Shown piece by piece: positions 42,321-53,801 of a DNA stretch of 64,000 bases. A program made the position numbers and the translations under genes. The stretch is from contig NZ_BDJC01000012.1 of NCBI RefSeq assembly GCF_002005565.1, forward strand, positions 1 to 64,000. Direction: 5' to 3'. Source of the DNA: Streptomyces sp. JHA26. Lineage in GTDB: Bacteria > Actinomycetota > Actinomycetes > Streptomycetales > Streptomycetaceae. The notes under the pieces are model-generated. The model made no database searches. It was not told the DNA's origin and saw only the letters and a list, made by a program, of their open reading frames with translations. Numbering within the stretch: position 1 is the first letter of the stretch; every line of letters begins with the position of its first letter.

Positions 42321-44078
42321 GTGGTAGCACCTAAAAAGGGAAAGACCGCGAGCGCTCAGAGCAAGCCCGGGCGCTCGCTGGCCCTGATCGTGATCGTCAT
42401 CGCGGCGCTCACGGGAGGCATGTTCGCCTCCGGACACACGACTCCGCGTCTCGGGATCGACCTGGCCGGCGGCACGAGCATCACCCTCAGGGCGGTCTCG
42501 GAACCCGGCCAGGAATCCGCGATCAACAAGACCAACATGGACACCGCCGTTGACATCATGAACAACCGTGTCAACGGTCTGGGTGTCTCCGAGGCCGAGG
42601 TTCAGACCCAGGGCGACCGGAACATCATCGTCAACATCCCCAAGGGTACGAACTCCAAGGAAGCCCGGGCCCAGGTCGGTACCACCGCCAAGCTCTACTT
42701 CCGTCCGGTCCTCGCCACCGAGCTCTCCGGTGCCGCCGCGACGGGCAGCCCCTCGCCGAGCGCCTCCGGCGCCTCGGACAAGGCCACCGACAAGGCGACC
42801 GGCGACGAGAAGGCGAGTTCCTCGCCGTCCGACGCCGCCTCGGCCAGCGCCACCCCCCAGGGCCGCGCGGTCACCGACGCCCTGAAGGCCGACCCCAGCC
42901 CGTCCGCCTCCGGCAAGGCCACCGGCGACGCCTCCCCGTCCCCGAGCGCCTCCGGCGACGACGCGACCGCCGAGCTCCAGGCCCGTTACGCGGCCCTGGA
43001 CTGCACGAAGAAGGCGGAGCGCGCCAAGGCCGGCAACGGCGTCAAGCCCAGCGACTCGACGGTGGCCTGCGGCCAGAACTCGCAGGGCCAGTGGCAGAAG
43101 TACATCCTCGGCCCCGCCGCGGTCGACGGCACCGACGTCGACGAGGCCAAGGCGGTCTTCAACACCCAGACCGCCGCCGGCTGGACCGTCACGATGAAGT
43201 TCACGGACTCCGGCTCCAAGAAGTTCGCGGACATCACCGGCAAGCTCGCCCAGAACCCGTCCCCGCAGAACCAGTTCGCCATCGTCCTGGACAACGAGGT
43301 CGTCTCCGACCCGTACGTCAACGAGGCCCTGACCGGCGGCAGCGCGGAGATCTCCGGCAGCTTCGAGCAGGAAGAGGCGCAGAGCCTCGCCAACATGCTG
43401 TCCTACGGTGCGCTGCCGCTGAGCTTCAAGGAGGACAGCGTCACCACCGTCACCGCCGCGCTCGGCGGCGAGCAGCTGAAGGCCGGCCTGATCGCCGGTG
43501 CGATCGGCCTCGCGCTGGTCGTCCTCTACCTGCTGCTCTACTACCGCGGACTGTCGTTCATCGCCGTCGCCTCGCTGCTGGTGTCCGCGGGCCTGACGTA
43601 CGTGATCATGGCGCTGCTCGGCCCGACCATCGGCTTCGCGCTGAACCTGCCGGCCGTCTGCGGAGCCATCGTCGCCATCGGCATCACGGCGGACTCGTTC
43701 ATCGTGTACTTCGAACGCGTCCGCGACGAGATCCGCGAAGGACGCTCGCTGCGCCCCGCGGTCGAGCGTGGCTGGCCGCGCGCCCGGCGCACCATCCTGG
43801 TCTCCGACTTCGTGTCGTTCCTCGCCGCGGCGGTGCTCTTCATCGTCACCGTCGGCAAGGTCCAGGGCTTCGCGTTCACGCTGGGTCTGACCACCCTGCT
43901 CGACGTGGTGGTGGTGTTCCTCTTCACCAAGCCGCTGCTCACGCTGATGGCCCGCCGCACGTTCTTCGCGAGCGGCCACAAGTGGTCCGGCCTCGATCCG
44001 AAGAGCCTGGGTGCCAAGCCTCCGCTGCGCCGCACCCGTCGTCCGTCCGCCGGTCCCGTCGACCCGAAGGAGGCGTGA
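42321..44078 (+). CDS. secD: Protein translocase subunit SecD
   Basis: 585 residues. GTG 42321 has GAGAGGGAG about 10 bases upstream; a GTG at 42276 is in frame but lacks one. The protein has a first helix (SLALIVIVIAALTGGMF), DLAGGTSITLRA, the extracytoplasmic P1 domain, and five more helices (AGLIAGAIGLALVVLYLLLYY onward) with FALNLPAVCGAIVAIGITADSFIVYFERVRDE as the proton-path region. The P1 domain carries an insertion of about 85 residues rich in Ser/Ala/Pro/Lys (about 150-235), predicted disordered. SecD with SecF uses the proton gradient to pull exported proteins. The secF gene follows after three bases. Confidence 0.95.
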   Translation: MVAPKKGKTASAQSKPGRSLALIVIVIAALTGGMFASGHTTPRLGIDLAGGTSITLRAVSEPGQESAINKTNMDTAVDIMNNRVNGLGVSEAEVQTQGDRNIIVNIPKGTNSKEARAQVGTTAKLYFRPVLATELSGAAATGSPSPSASGASDKATDKATGDEKASSSPSDAASASATPQGRAVTDALKADPSPSASGKATGDASPSPSASGDDATAELQARYAALDCTKKAERAKAGNGVKPSDSTVACGQNSQGQWQKYILGPAAVDGTDVDEAKAVFNTQTAAGWTVTMKFTDSGSKKFADITGKLAQNPSPQNQFAIVLDNEVVSDPYVNEALTGGSAEISGSFEQEEAQSLANMLSYGALPLSFKEDSVTTVTAALGGEQLKAGLIAGAIGLALVVLYLLLYYRGLSFIAVASLLVSAGLTYVIMALLGPTIGFALNLPAVCGAIVAIGITADSFIVYFERVRDEIREGRSLRPAVERGWPRARRTILVSDFVSFLAAAVLFIVTVGKVQGFAFTLGLTTLLDVVVVFLFTKPLLTLMARRTFFASGHKWSGLDPKSLGAKPPLRRTRRPSAGPVDPKEA

Positions 44079-44081
44079 GAG

Positions 44082-45203
44082 ATGTCGAAGCTCGGCAAGC
44101 TCGGCGCCCGGCTGCACCATGGCGAGGTCGGCTACGACTTCATCAAGAACCGCAAGATCTGGTACGGCATCTCCATCCTGATCACCATCACGGCGATCGT
44201 GGGCCTGGCGGTGCGCGGCCTGCACATGGGCATCGAGTTCCAGGGCGGCGCGGTCTTCACCACTCCGAAGAACATGAGCGCCTCGGTGTCCCAGACCGAG
44301 ACGTACGCGGAGGAGGCCTCCGGCCACGACGCGATCGTCCAGAAGCTCGGCGACGGCAGCCTGCGCATCCAGATCGCGGGCATCGACACCGGCAAGTCGG
44401 ACGAGATCAAGGACGGCCTCGCCAAGGACCTGAAGGTCGACGCGGAGAAGATCAACGCCGACCTGGTCGGCCCCAGCTGGGGTGACCAGATCGCCAACAA
44501 GGCCTGGCAGGGCCTGGCGATCTTCATGGTCCTCGTCGTGATCTACCTGGCGATCGCGTTCGAGTGGCGCATGGCGCTCGCCGCGTTCATCGCGCTGATC
44601 CACGACATCACCATCACCACCGGCATCTACGCCCTCGTCGGCTTCGAGGTCACGCCGGGCACGGTGATCGGTCTGCTCACGATCCTCGGTTACTCGCTCT
44701 ACGACACGGTCGTCGTCTTCGACAGCCTCAAGGAGCAGACGAAGGACATCACCAAGCAGACCCGCTGGACCTACGGCGAGATCGCCAACCGCTCGATCAA
44801 CAGCACCCTGGTCCGCTCCATCAACACCACGGTGGTCGCGCTGCTGCCGGTGGCCGGCCTGCTGTTCATCGGCGGCGGTGTCCTCGGCGCCGGCATGCTC
44901 AACGACATCTCGTTGTCGCTGTTCGTGGGCCTCGCGGCCGGCGCGTACTCCTCGATCTTCATCGCCACGCCGCTGGTCGCCGACCTCAAGGAGGCCGAGC
45001 CGCAGATGAAGGCCCTCAAGAAGCGCGTCCTCGCCAAGCGCGCCCAGGCCGCGGCCAAGGGGGAGCCGGCCGAGGCCGCCGTCGCCGACGGGCCGTACGC
45101 CGACGACGAGCCCGAGGACGCCGCACCCGCGGTCGTCGGCCCCCGCAACCAGCCCGCGTCCCGCACCAGGGGCCGCGGCCGACCCTCGGGGAAGCGCCGA
45201 TGA
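44082..45203 (+). CDS. secF: Protein translocase subunit SecF
   Basis: 373 residues, ATG 44082. Helix one is WYGISILITITAIVGLAVRGL; GIEFQGGAVF is the SecF signature. The other five helices run from about 145 to 300, with IHDITITTGIYALVGFEVTPGTVIGLLTILGYSLYDTVVVFD. A 70-residue cytoplasmic tail ends with basic sequence (RTRGRGRPSGKRR). It pairs with SecD. The stop overlaps the apt start by four bases. Confidence 0.96.
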   Translation: MSKLGKLGARLHHGEVGYDFIKNRKIWYGISILITITAIVGLAVRGLHMGIEFQGGAVFTTPKNMSASVSQTETYAEEASGHDAIVQKLGDGSLRIQIAGIDTGKSDEIKDGLAKDLKVDAEKINADLVGPSWGDQIANKAWQGLAIFMVLVVIYLAIAFEWRMALAAFIALIHDITITTGIYALVGFEVTPGTVIGLLTILGYSLYDTVVVFDSLKEQTKDITKQTRWTYGEIANRSINSTLVRSINTTVVALLPVAGLLFIGGGVLGAGMLNDISLSLFVGLAAGAYSSIFIATPLVADLKEAEPQMKALKKRVLAKRAQAAAKGEPAEAAVADGPYADDEPEDAAPAVVGPRNQPASRTRGRGRPSGKRR

Positions 45204-45748
45204 CCGGGCTCGCGGACATCTCGGAACTGCTGCTCAGCCGCATCCGGGACGTGGTCGACTACCCGGAGCCGGGCGTGGTGTTCAAGGACATCACCCCGCT
45301 CCTGGCCGACCCGGTGGCGTTCACCGCGCTCACCGACGCCCTCGCCGAGGTCGCCGGTCGCACCGGCGCCACCAAGGTCGTCGGGCTGGAGGCCCGGGGC
45401 TTCATCCTCGGCGCCCCGGTCGCCCTGCGGTCGGGCCTCGGCTTCGTCCCCGTGCGCAAGGCGGGCAAGCTCCCCGGAGCCACCCTCGGCCAGGCCTACG
45501 ACCTGGAGTACGGGTCGGCCGAGATCGAGGTGCACGCCGAGGACCTGAGCGCCGACGACCGCGTGCTGATCGTCGACGACGTCCTCGCCACCGGAGGCAC
45601 CGCCGAGGCCTCCGTCCAGCTCATCCGCAGGGCCGGCGCGCAGGTCGCGGGCCTGGCCGTGCTGATGGAGCTGGGCTTCCTCGACGGGCGTGCCCGGCTG
45701 GAGCCCGCTCTGGCCGGCGCCCCGCTGGAGGCGCTGCTCACCGTCTGA
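45200..45748 (+). CDS. apt: Adenine phosphoribosyltransferase
   Basis: 182 residues, ATG 45200 coupled to secF. VVFKDITPLLADP near residues 26-38, the VGLEARGFILGAPVA segment and the PRPP-binding VLIVDDVLATGGTA (about 117-130) identify the purine salvage enzyme that makes AMP from adenine. The secDF-apt-relA order is conserved in actinobacteria. A terminator separates it from relA. Confidence 0.96.
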   Translation: MTGLADISELLLSRIRDVVDYPEPGVVFKDITPLLADPVAFTALTDALAEVAGRTGATKVVGLEARGFILGAPVALRSGLGFVPVRKAGKLPGATLGQAYDLEYGSAEIEVHAEDLSADDRVLIVDDVLATGGTAEASVQLIRRAGAQVAGLAVLMELGFLDGRARLEPALAGAPLEALLTV

Positions 45749-45768
45749 CGCGGCCCGTGCCGCACAGG

Positions 45769-45801
45769 GAGGCGGGCCCGGAGGAATCCGGCGCCCGCCT
45801 C
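45769..45801 (+). terminator. Hairpin between apt and relA
   Basis: GAGGCGGGC, CCGGA, loop GGAA, TCCGG, one unpaired C, GCCCGCCTC: 14 paired positions followed by a T-containing tail. It should limit read-through from the sec operon into relA. Confidence 0.75.
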
Positions 45802-45921
45802 TCGCGTTTCTCCCGTCGAAGGCCCTCACTCCGGCCTGAAGGCGATTCCGGAGGCCAGGATCGCTACCATGGGGATTCCGGAGCCTGACCGGGGGAGCCG
45901 GATCGCGCACGAGGAGCCCTC
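45802..45921 (+). promoter_or_regulatory. Upstream region of relA
   Basis: A TACCAT box at 45865-45870 could serve as a -10 for relA with a start near 45877 and a 45-base leader. No consensus -35. GATTCCGGAG occurs twice (45845 and 45873 onward), flanking the box. GAGGAG at 45911-45916 is the ribosome site. Confidence 0.35.
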
Positions 45922-48465
<2,544 letters not shown>

Positions 48466-48480
48466 GGGCCGCGGAAACGG

Positions 48481-48523
48481 ACGAGAGGGGCTCCCGTACA
48501 CCGTGTACGGGAGCCCCTCTCGT
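48481..48523. terminator. 20-bp perfect bidirectional terminator
   Basis: The arm at 48481-48500 and the arm at 48504-48523 are exact reverse complements around a CCG loop (ACGAGAGGGGCTCCCGTACA on the left). It lies between relA and the convergent DUF349 gene and is the strongest hairpin in the window. Confidence 0.92.
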
Positions 48524-48533
48524 GCGTGCGGTG

Positions 48534-49763
48534 TCAGCCGCCGAACTCCTGCAGGCCCTTCAGCGCCTGGTCCAGCAGCGCCTGCCGGCCGTCCAGCTCG
48601 CGCTGGAGCTTGTCGGCCTTGGCGTCGTTGCCCTGGGCACGCGCCTGCTCGATCTGGGAGCGCAGCTTGTCCACGGCGGCCTGGAGCTGACCGGTCAGAC
48701 CCTCGGCACGCGCGCGTGCCTCCGGGTTGGTCCGGCGCCACTCGGCCTCCTCGGCCTCCTGGATCGCCCGCTCCACGGCGTGCATCCGGCCCTCGACCTT
48801 CGGCCGGGCGTCACGCGGCACGTGGCCGATGGCCTCCCAGCGCTCGTTCACCGAGCGGAACGCGGCGCGGGCCGCCTTGAGATCCGTGACCGGCAGGATC
48901 TTCTCGGCCTCCTCGGCCAGCTCCTCCTTCAGCTTGAGGTTCTCCGCCTGTTCCGCGTCCCGTTCGGCGAAGACCGAGCTGCGGGCGGCGAAGAAGACGT
49001 CCTGGGCACCGCGGAAGCGGTTCCACAGGTCGTCCTCGTGCTCGCGCTGGGCGCGGCCCGCGGCCTTCCACTCGGACATCAGGTCGCGGTACCGCGCGGC
49101 CGTCGGTCCCCAGTCCGTCGAGCCCGACAGCGCCTCGGCCTCCGCGACCAGCCGCTCCTTGGTCCGGCGGGCCTCCTCGCGCTGCGCGTCCAGCTGCGCG
49201 AAGTGCTGCTTGCGGCGCTTGGAGAACGCCGAGCGCGCATGCGAGAAGCGGTGCCACAGCTCGTCGTCGGTCTTGCGGTCCAGGCGCGGCAGACCCTTCC
49301 AGGTGTCCACCAGCGACCGCAGCCGCTCGCCGGCCGCCCGCCACTGGTCGGACTGCGCCAGCTCCTCGGCCTCGGCCACCAGCGCCTCCTTGGCGCCCCG
49401 CGCCTCGTCGGACTGCTTGGCCCGCTGCGCCTTGCGCTCCTCGCGGCGCTTCTCCACCAGCTCGACGAGCTTGTCCAGCCGGGCCCGCAGCGCCTCCAGG
49501 TCACCGACCGCGTGGTGCGCGTCGACCTGCTCGCGCAGGTGCTCGACGGCGGCCAGGGCGTCCTTCGACGACAGGTCGGTGGTCTTCACTCGCTTCTCGA
49601 GGAGGCCGATCTCGACAACCAGGCCCTCGTACTTGCGCTCGAAGTAGGCCAGCGCCTCCTCGGGGGAGCCTGCCTGCCAGGAACCGACGACCTTCTCGCC
49701 GTCGGCCGTACGCACGTACACGGTCCCCGTCTCGTCGACGCGGCCCCACGGGTCGCTGCTCAC
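48534..49763 (-). CDS. DUF349 coiled-coil protein
   Basis: 409 residues, GTG 49763. A short beta N-terminus (GRVDETGTVYVRTADGEKVVGSWQ) is followed by long helices with three DUF349 repeats: about 130-200 (AEELAQSDQWRAAGERLRSLVDTWKGL), 210-275 (WGPTAARYRDLMSEWKAAG) and 280-350 (DLKAARAAFRSVNERWEAIG), each with the W-x6-R...W pattern. A C-terminal coiled coil (LQAAVDKLRSQIEQARAQGND) follows. DUF349 proteins are widespread in actinobacteria; function is not established. Charged, soluble, probably elongated. Convergent with relA. Confidence 0.9.
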   Translation of the reverse strand: MSSDPWGRVDETGTVYVRTADGEKVVGSWQAGSPEEALAYFERKYEGLVVEIGLLEKRVKTTDLSSKDALAAVEHLREQVDAHHAVGDLEALRARLDKLVELVEKRREERKAQRAKQSDEARGAKEALVAEAEELAQSDQWRAAGERLRSLVDTWKGLPRLDRKTDDELWHRFSHARSAFSKRRKQHFAQLDAQREEARRTKERLVAEAEALSGSTDWGPTAARYRDLMSEWKAAGRAQREHEDDLWNRFRGAQDVFFAARSSVFAERDAEQAENLKLKEELAEEAEKILPVTDLKAARAAFRSVNERWEAIGHVPRDARPKVEGRMHAVERAIQEAEEAEWRRTNPEARARAEGLTGQLQAAVDKLRSQIEQARAQGNDAKADKLQRELDGRQALLDQALKGLQEFGG

Positions 49764-49897
49764 AGCGCCTCCTCCACATGATGCCTGCGAAGGGCTCTGC
49801 TGCCCCCGGCATCGTCCACAGTTTCGTCACGGCCAACATAGGCGACCGGCGGGGGGCCTGTCCGCATCCCGCGCGACCGAAATTCCGCAGTTGGGGC

Positions 49898-50746
49898 TCA
49901 GGATTCGGTGACCGTCGCCTTGTCGATCACGACCGTCGCGTTGGGCGCGGTGTTCCCGGTCGCCGGGTCCATGGGCTGGGCCCCGGCGTCCGCGATCTTC
50001 TTGAGCACCTTCATCCCCGCCTCGGACACCGTGCCGAACGGCGTGTAGTCCGGGGGCAGCTGGCTGTCCTGGTAGACCAGGAAGAACTGGCTGCCGCCGG
50101 TGTTCCGTCCCTGGCCGGTCTGCGCGTTGTACTGGTTGGCCATCGCCACCGTGCCCGCCGGGTACACGTTGCCCGCGAGGCTCTTGTCCTTGAGGTTCTC
50201 GTCGGGAATCGTGTAGCCGGGGCCGCCCGCCCCGGTGCCCTGCGGGTCGCCGCACTGGAGCACGTAGATGCCCTGGTCGGTCAGCCGGTGGCACTTCGTG
50301 TGGTCGAAGTAGCCCTTGCCCGCGAGGAAGTGGAACGAGTTGACGGTGTGCGGCGCCGCCGACGCCTTCAGCGCGATGTCTATCTCACCGCAGGTGGTCG
50401 ACAGCTTCATCGTGTACTTCGCCGACTTGTCGATGGCCATCGCAGGTTCCTTCTTCCAGGTCTGCGTCGTGGCCTTGCCGGCGGCGGGCTTGTCGCACGG
50501 GTCCGGAGCCTTGCCGCTCGCGGAGGCGCTCGGGGTGACCTCCGCGTTCGCGTTGGTCTTGTCGTCGTCGCCCCCGACGGCCCCGGTCGCGTACAGCGCG
50601 ACGCTGCCGATCAGGACGACGCCGAGTGCCGAGGCGATCGCCGCGTTGCGCGTGCGCGCCTTGCGCCGCGCGGAGGTGCGTCGCTGCTGCTGCCGCAAGA
50701 ACTTCTCCCGGGCGAGCTGACGCCGCCGCTGCTCCTGGCTGACCAC
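49898..50746 (-). CDS. Membrane-anchored cyclophilin-type peptidyl-prolyl isomerase
   Basis: 282 residues, GTG 50746 with GAGGAGAG upstream. A strongly basic N-terminus (RRRQLAREKFLRQQQRR) and a single helix at about 35-57 (AAIASALGVVLIGSVALYATGAV) anchor a C-terminal cyclophilin domain (about 110-280) outside the membrane. The domain shows VNSFHFLAGKGYFDHTKCHRL, GTGAGGPGYTIPDE, GTVAMAN and GGSQFFLVYQDSQLPPDYTPFG. It should assist folding of exported proteins. A disordered Ser/Asp linker joins anchor and domain. It is the equivalent of mycobacterial PpiB by position next to relA and the hydrolase gene. Confidence 0.92.
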   Translation of the reverse strand: MVSQEQRRRQLAREKFLRQQQRRTSARRKARTRNAAIASALGVVLIGSVALYATGAVGGDDDKTNANAEVTPSASASGKAPDPCDKPAAGKATTQTWKKEPAMAIDKSAKYTMKLSTTCGEIDIALKASAAPHTVNSFHFLAGKGYFDHTKCHRLTDQGIYVLQCGDPQGTGAGGPGYTIPDENLKDKSLAGNVYPAGTVAMANQYNAQTGQGRNTGGSQFFLVYQDSQLPPDYTPFGTVSEAGMKVLKKIADAGAQPMDPATGNTAPNATVVIDKATVTES

Positions 50747-50927
50747 CGGGTTCTCTCCTCATGCGTCGTGTGTGCCGACCGGTACGCGTGCGCGTGACGA
50801 ACCGACCGCGTGCGTGTAGCCCCGTACCGTATATGGGTTCGCTGAGGAAACGGCACCGCCGGTAGGCTCTGACCACGGGCGCAGGCCGCCCGCAAGCCAC
50901 CCGTACCGACACAAACGAAGGACGATC
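50747..50927. promoter_or_regulatory. Divergent region between the cyclophilin and the MBL-fold hydrolase
   Basis: 181 bases. GTAGGC/TAGGCT at 50861-50867 is a possible -10 for the rightward gene, and CCGTATATGG at 50826-50835 contains TATA-like sequence readable for both strands. No operator is evident. Confidence 0.3.
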
Positions 50928-51632
50928 GTGCTCATTGCCGGGTTCCCCGCCGGGGCCTGGGGGACGAACTGTTACCTCGTCGCCCCCGCCGCGGGTGAGG
51001 AGTGCGTGATCATCGACCCCGGCCACCAGGCCGCGCAGGGCGTCGAGGAGGCACTCGCCAAGCATCGGCTCAAGCCCGTCGCCGTCGTCCTCACCCACGG
51101 CCACATCGACCACGTGGCCTCGGTCGTCCCCGTGTGCGGCGCGCACGACGTGCCCGCCTGGATCCACCCCGACGACCGCTACATGATGGGCGACCCCGAG
51201 AAGGGGATCGGCCGGTCCATCGGCATGCCGCTCATGGGCGAGCTCACCGTGGGGGAGCCGGACGACGTCCGTGAACTGACCGACGGCGCGAAGCTGGAGC
51301 TGGCGGGCATGGAGCTGACGGTCGCGCACGCGCCGGGCCATACCAAGGGGTCGGTGACCTTCGGCCTGCCCGAGGCGGCGGACATCCCGCCGATCCTCTT
51401 CTCGGGCGACCTGCTGTTCGCCGGCTCCATCGGACGCACGGACCTGCCGGGCGGCTCCATGGACGACATGCTGGCGTCCCTCGCCCGCGTGGTCCTGCCG
51501 CTCGACGACCCGACCGTGGTGCTGTCCGGCCACGGCCCCCAGACGACCATCGGCCAGGAGCGCGCCACCAACCCGTATCTGCGGCAGGTGGCGGCCGGCC
51601 AGGGCGCCGAGGCGCCCCGACGAGGAATGTGA
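50928..51632 (+). CDS. Metallo-beta-lactamase-fold hydrolase (glyoxalase II-like)
   Basis: 234 residues, GTG 50928 with GAAGGA about eight bases upstream. The dinuclear zinc motif THGHIDH spans residues 56-62, with further ligands in [15 protein letters not shown] and GHGPQTT. The first strand [11 protein letters not shown] is typical of glyoxalase II/YcbL-type hydrolases. It probably hydrolyses glutathione-like or mycothiol thioesters or another small ester; the true substrate is unknown. It precedes hisS by 13 bases and is probably co-transcribed, a conserved actinobacterial arrangement. Confidence 0.9.
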   Translation: MLIAGFPAGAWGTNCYLVAPAAGEECVIIDPGHQAAQGVEEALAKHRLKPVAVVLTHGHIDHVASVVPVCGAHDVPAWIHPDDRYMMGDPEKGIGRSIGMPLMGELTVGEPDDVRELTDGAKLELAGMELTVAHAPGHTKGSVTFGLPEAADIPPILFSGDLLFAGSIGRTDLPGGSMDDMLASLARVVLPLDDPTVVLSGHGPQTTIGQERATNPYLRQVAAGQGAEAPRRGM

Positions 51633-51645
51633 CGAGAGACCTTCC

Positions 51646-52908
51646 GTGAGCACCTTCAAGGCCCCCAAGGGCACGTACGACCTGCTGCCGCCGGCCTCCG
51701 CCGAGTACCTGGCCGTCCGCGAGGCGATCGCCGCCCCGCTGCGCAACTCCGGCTACGGCTACATCGAGACGCCCGGCTTCGAGAACGTCGAGCTCTTCGC
51801 GCGCGGTGTCGGCGAGTCCACCGACATCGTCACCAAGGAGATGTACGTCTTCGAGACCAAGGGCGGCGACCGCCTCGCCCTGCGCCCGGAGACCACCGCG
51901 CCCGTGCTGCGCGCGGTCCTGGAGGCCAACCTGCACAAGGCGGGCAACCTGCCGGTGAAGGTCTGGTACTCGGGCTCGCAGTACCGCTACGAGCGCCCGC
52001 AGAAGGGCCGTTACCGCCACTTCTCCCAGGTCGGCGCCGAGGCGATCGGCGCCGAGGACCCGGCACTGGACGCCGAACTGATCATCCTGGCCGACCAGTC
52101 GTACCGCGCGCTGGGCCTGCGGAACTTCCGCATCCTGCTCAACTCCCTGGGCGACAAGGAGTGCCGCCCCGTCTACCGGGCCGCGCTCCAGGACTTCCTG
52201 CGCGGCCTCGACCTGGACGAGGAGACGCTGCGCCGCGCCGAGATCAACCCGCTGCGCGTCCTGGACGACAAGCGCCCCGACGTGCAGAAGCAGCTCGCCG
52301 ACGCACCGCTGCTGCGCGACTACCTGTGCGACGCCTGCAAGACCTACCACGAGGAGGTCCGCGAGCTGATCACGGCGGCCGGCGTCGTCTTCGAGGACGA
52401 CCCCAAGCTGGTGCGGGGCCTGGACTACTACACGCGCACCACCTTCGAGTTCGTGCACGACGGCCTCGGCTCCCAGTCCGCGGTGGGCGGCGGCGGTCGC
52501 TACGACGGCCTGTCGGAGATGATCGGCGGCCCCTCCCTGCCGTCCGTGGGCTGGGCGCTCGGCGTCGACCGCACCGTCCTCGCCCTGGAGGCGGAGGGCA
52601 TCCGGCTGGACATCCCGTCCGCGACCTCCGTCTTCGCCGTCCCCCTCGGCGAGGAGGCCCGCCGGATCCTGTTCGCGAAGGTCACCGAGCTGCGCAAGAA
52701 CGGCGTGGCCGCGGACTTCTCCTACGGCGGCAAGGGCCTGAAGGCCGCGATGAAGGCGGCCAACCGCTCCGGCGCCCGCTACGCCCTGGTCCTCGGCGAG
52801 CGCGACCTGGCCGAAGGCGTCGTCCAGCTCAAGGACATGGAGTCCGGCGAGCAGACGGCGATCGGCGTCAACGAGATCGTGGCGGAGCTGGAGTCGAGGC
52901 TCGGCTAG
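51646..52908 (+). CDS. hisS: Histidyl-tRNA synthetase
   Basis: 420 residues, GTG 51646 with GAGAGA upstream. Class II motifs: KGTYDLLPP at the N-terminus, motif 2 [14 protein letters not shown] and [16 protein letters not shown], HisA-type [15 protein letters not shown], motif 3 [16 protein letters not shown]...GWALGVDR. The C-terminal anticodon domain is complete. It charges tRNA-His. Follows the hydrolase gene by 13 bases. A terminator follows. Confidence 0.97.
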   Translation: MSTFKAPKGTYDLLPPASAEYLAVREAIAAPLRNSGYGYIETPGFENVELFARGVGESTDIVTKEMYVFETKGGDRLALRPETTAPVLRAVLEANLHKAGNLPVKVWYSGSQYRYERPQKGRYRHFSQVGAEAIGAEDPALDAELIILADQSYRALGLRNFRILLNSLGDKECRPVYRAALQDFLRGLDLDEETLRRAEINPLRVLDDKRPDVQKQLADAPLLRDYLCDACKTYHEEVRELITAAGVVFEDDPKLVRGLDYYTRTTFEFVHDGLGSQSAVGGGGRYDGLSEMIGGPSLPSVGWALGVDRTVLALEAEGIRLDIPSATSVFAVPLGEEARRILFAKVTELRKNGVAADFSYGGKGLKAAMKAANRSGARYALVLGERDLAEGVVQLKDMESGEQTAIGVNEIVAELESRLG

Positions 52909-52921
52909 CCCGGTACGCCCT

Positions 52922-52953
52922 GGGGGCGCACGTGTTCGCTCACGTGTGCCCCC
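52922..52953 (+). terminator. hisS terminator
   Basis: GGGGGCGCACGTG (52922-52934) pairs with CACGTGTGCCCCC (52941-52953), one G-U, around TTCGCT. The next 144 bases (to 53097) hold no gene. Confidence 0.8.
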
Positions 52954-53097
52954 GGCGAACGGGCATCGGCCGGTGCGTCACGCCCGAGGGCGATCGCCGA
53001 TACGCTCTTATGTCCAGCGAACGGTGGCCTTACAGGTCCGTGCGGCACAATGGCCCCTGCCCGAAGCAGGTCCGACTCGAGCGACGGAATCGGCGTG

Positions 53098-53760
53098 ATG
53101 AGCAAGACGACAGCGAAGGACGTCTCCACCGTGGTAGAGCCCGCGCCGGAACCCACCTCCGGATCCCCGCGCACGGAGGGCGCCGGTCGTGCCTTCGCCC
53201 TGCTGCTGGTGATCACGGGCGCCGCCGGGGTGCTCGCCGCGTGGGTCATCACGCTCGACAAGTTCAAGCTCCTCGAGGCCAAGGTCGCGGGCACGACGTT
53301 CACCCCCGGGTGCAGCCTGAACCCGGTCGTCTCCTGCGGCAGCGTCATGGAGAGCGACCAGGCGGCCGTCTTCGGCTTCCCCAACCCGATGCTGGGCCTG
53401 GTGACCTACGGCATCGTCGTCTGCGTCGGCATGAGCCTGCTCGCCCGGGCCCGCTTCCCGCGCTGGTACTGGCTCACCTTCAACGCCGGCTGCCTGTTCG
53501 GCGTCGGCTTCGTCACCTGGCTGCAGTTCGAGTCCCTGTACCGGATCAACGCGCTGTGCCTGTGGTGCTGCCTGGCCTGGGTCGCCACCATCCTGATGTT
53601 CTGGTACGTGACGTCCTTCAATGTCCGCAAGGGCTTCCTGCCCGCCCCGAACTGGCTGCGCGGCTTCTTCGACGAGTTCACCTGGGTCCTGCCGGTGCTG
53701 CACATCGGCATCATCGGCATGATGATCCTGACTCGCTGGTGGGACTTCTGGACCAGCTGA
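53098..53760 (+). CDS. Vitamin K epoxide reductase-like (VKOR) membrane oxidoreductase
   Basis: 220 residues from ATG 53098; an in-frame ATG at 53050 would add 16. Four to five helices are visible, beginning at about 32 (AFALLLVITGAAGVLAAWVI). The external loop pair Cys72 and Cys80 (PGCSLNPVVSCGSVM) and the quinone-proximal CLWC at 154-157 are the four cysteines of VKOR. By family it reoxidises a periplasmic thioredoxin-fold protein and passes electrons to menaquinone, so it drives disulfide formation in exported proteins. No DsbA partner is adjacent; the thioredoxin-fold gene at 11858 has no export signal and is unlikely to be the partner. Confidence 0.92.
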   Translation: MSKTTAKDVSTVVEPAPEPTSGSPRTEGAGRAFALLLVITGAAGVLAAWVITLDKFKLLEAKVAGTTFTPGCSLNPVVSCGSVMESDQAAVFGFPNPMLGLVTYGIVVCVGMSLLARARFPRWYWLTFNAGCLFGVGFVTWLQFESLYRINALCLWCCLAWVATILMFWYVTSFNVRKGFLPAPNWLRGFFDEFTWVLPVLHIGIIGMMILTRWWDFWTS

Positions 53761-53789
53761 CGGCGCGCCGCGTTGTCGGTGCGGTCCTT

Positions 53790-53795
53790 TAGGGT
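53790..53795 (+). promoter_or_regulatory. -10 box of a leaderless rarA
   Basis: TAGGGT, six bases before GTG 53802; no Shine-Dalgarno is present between, so a leaderless message is likely. Confidence 0.5.
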
Positions 53796-53801
53796 TCTCG
53801 C

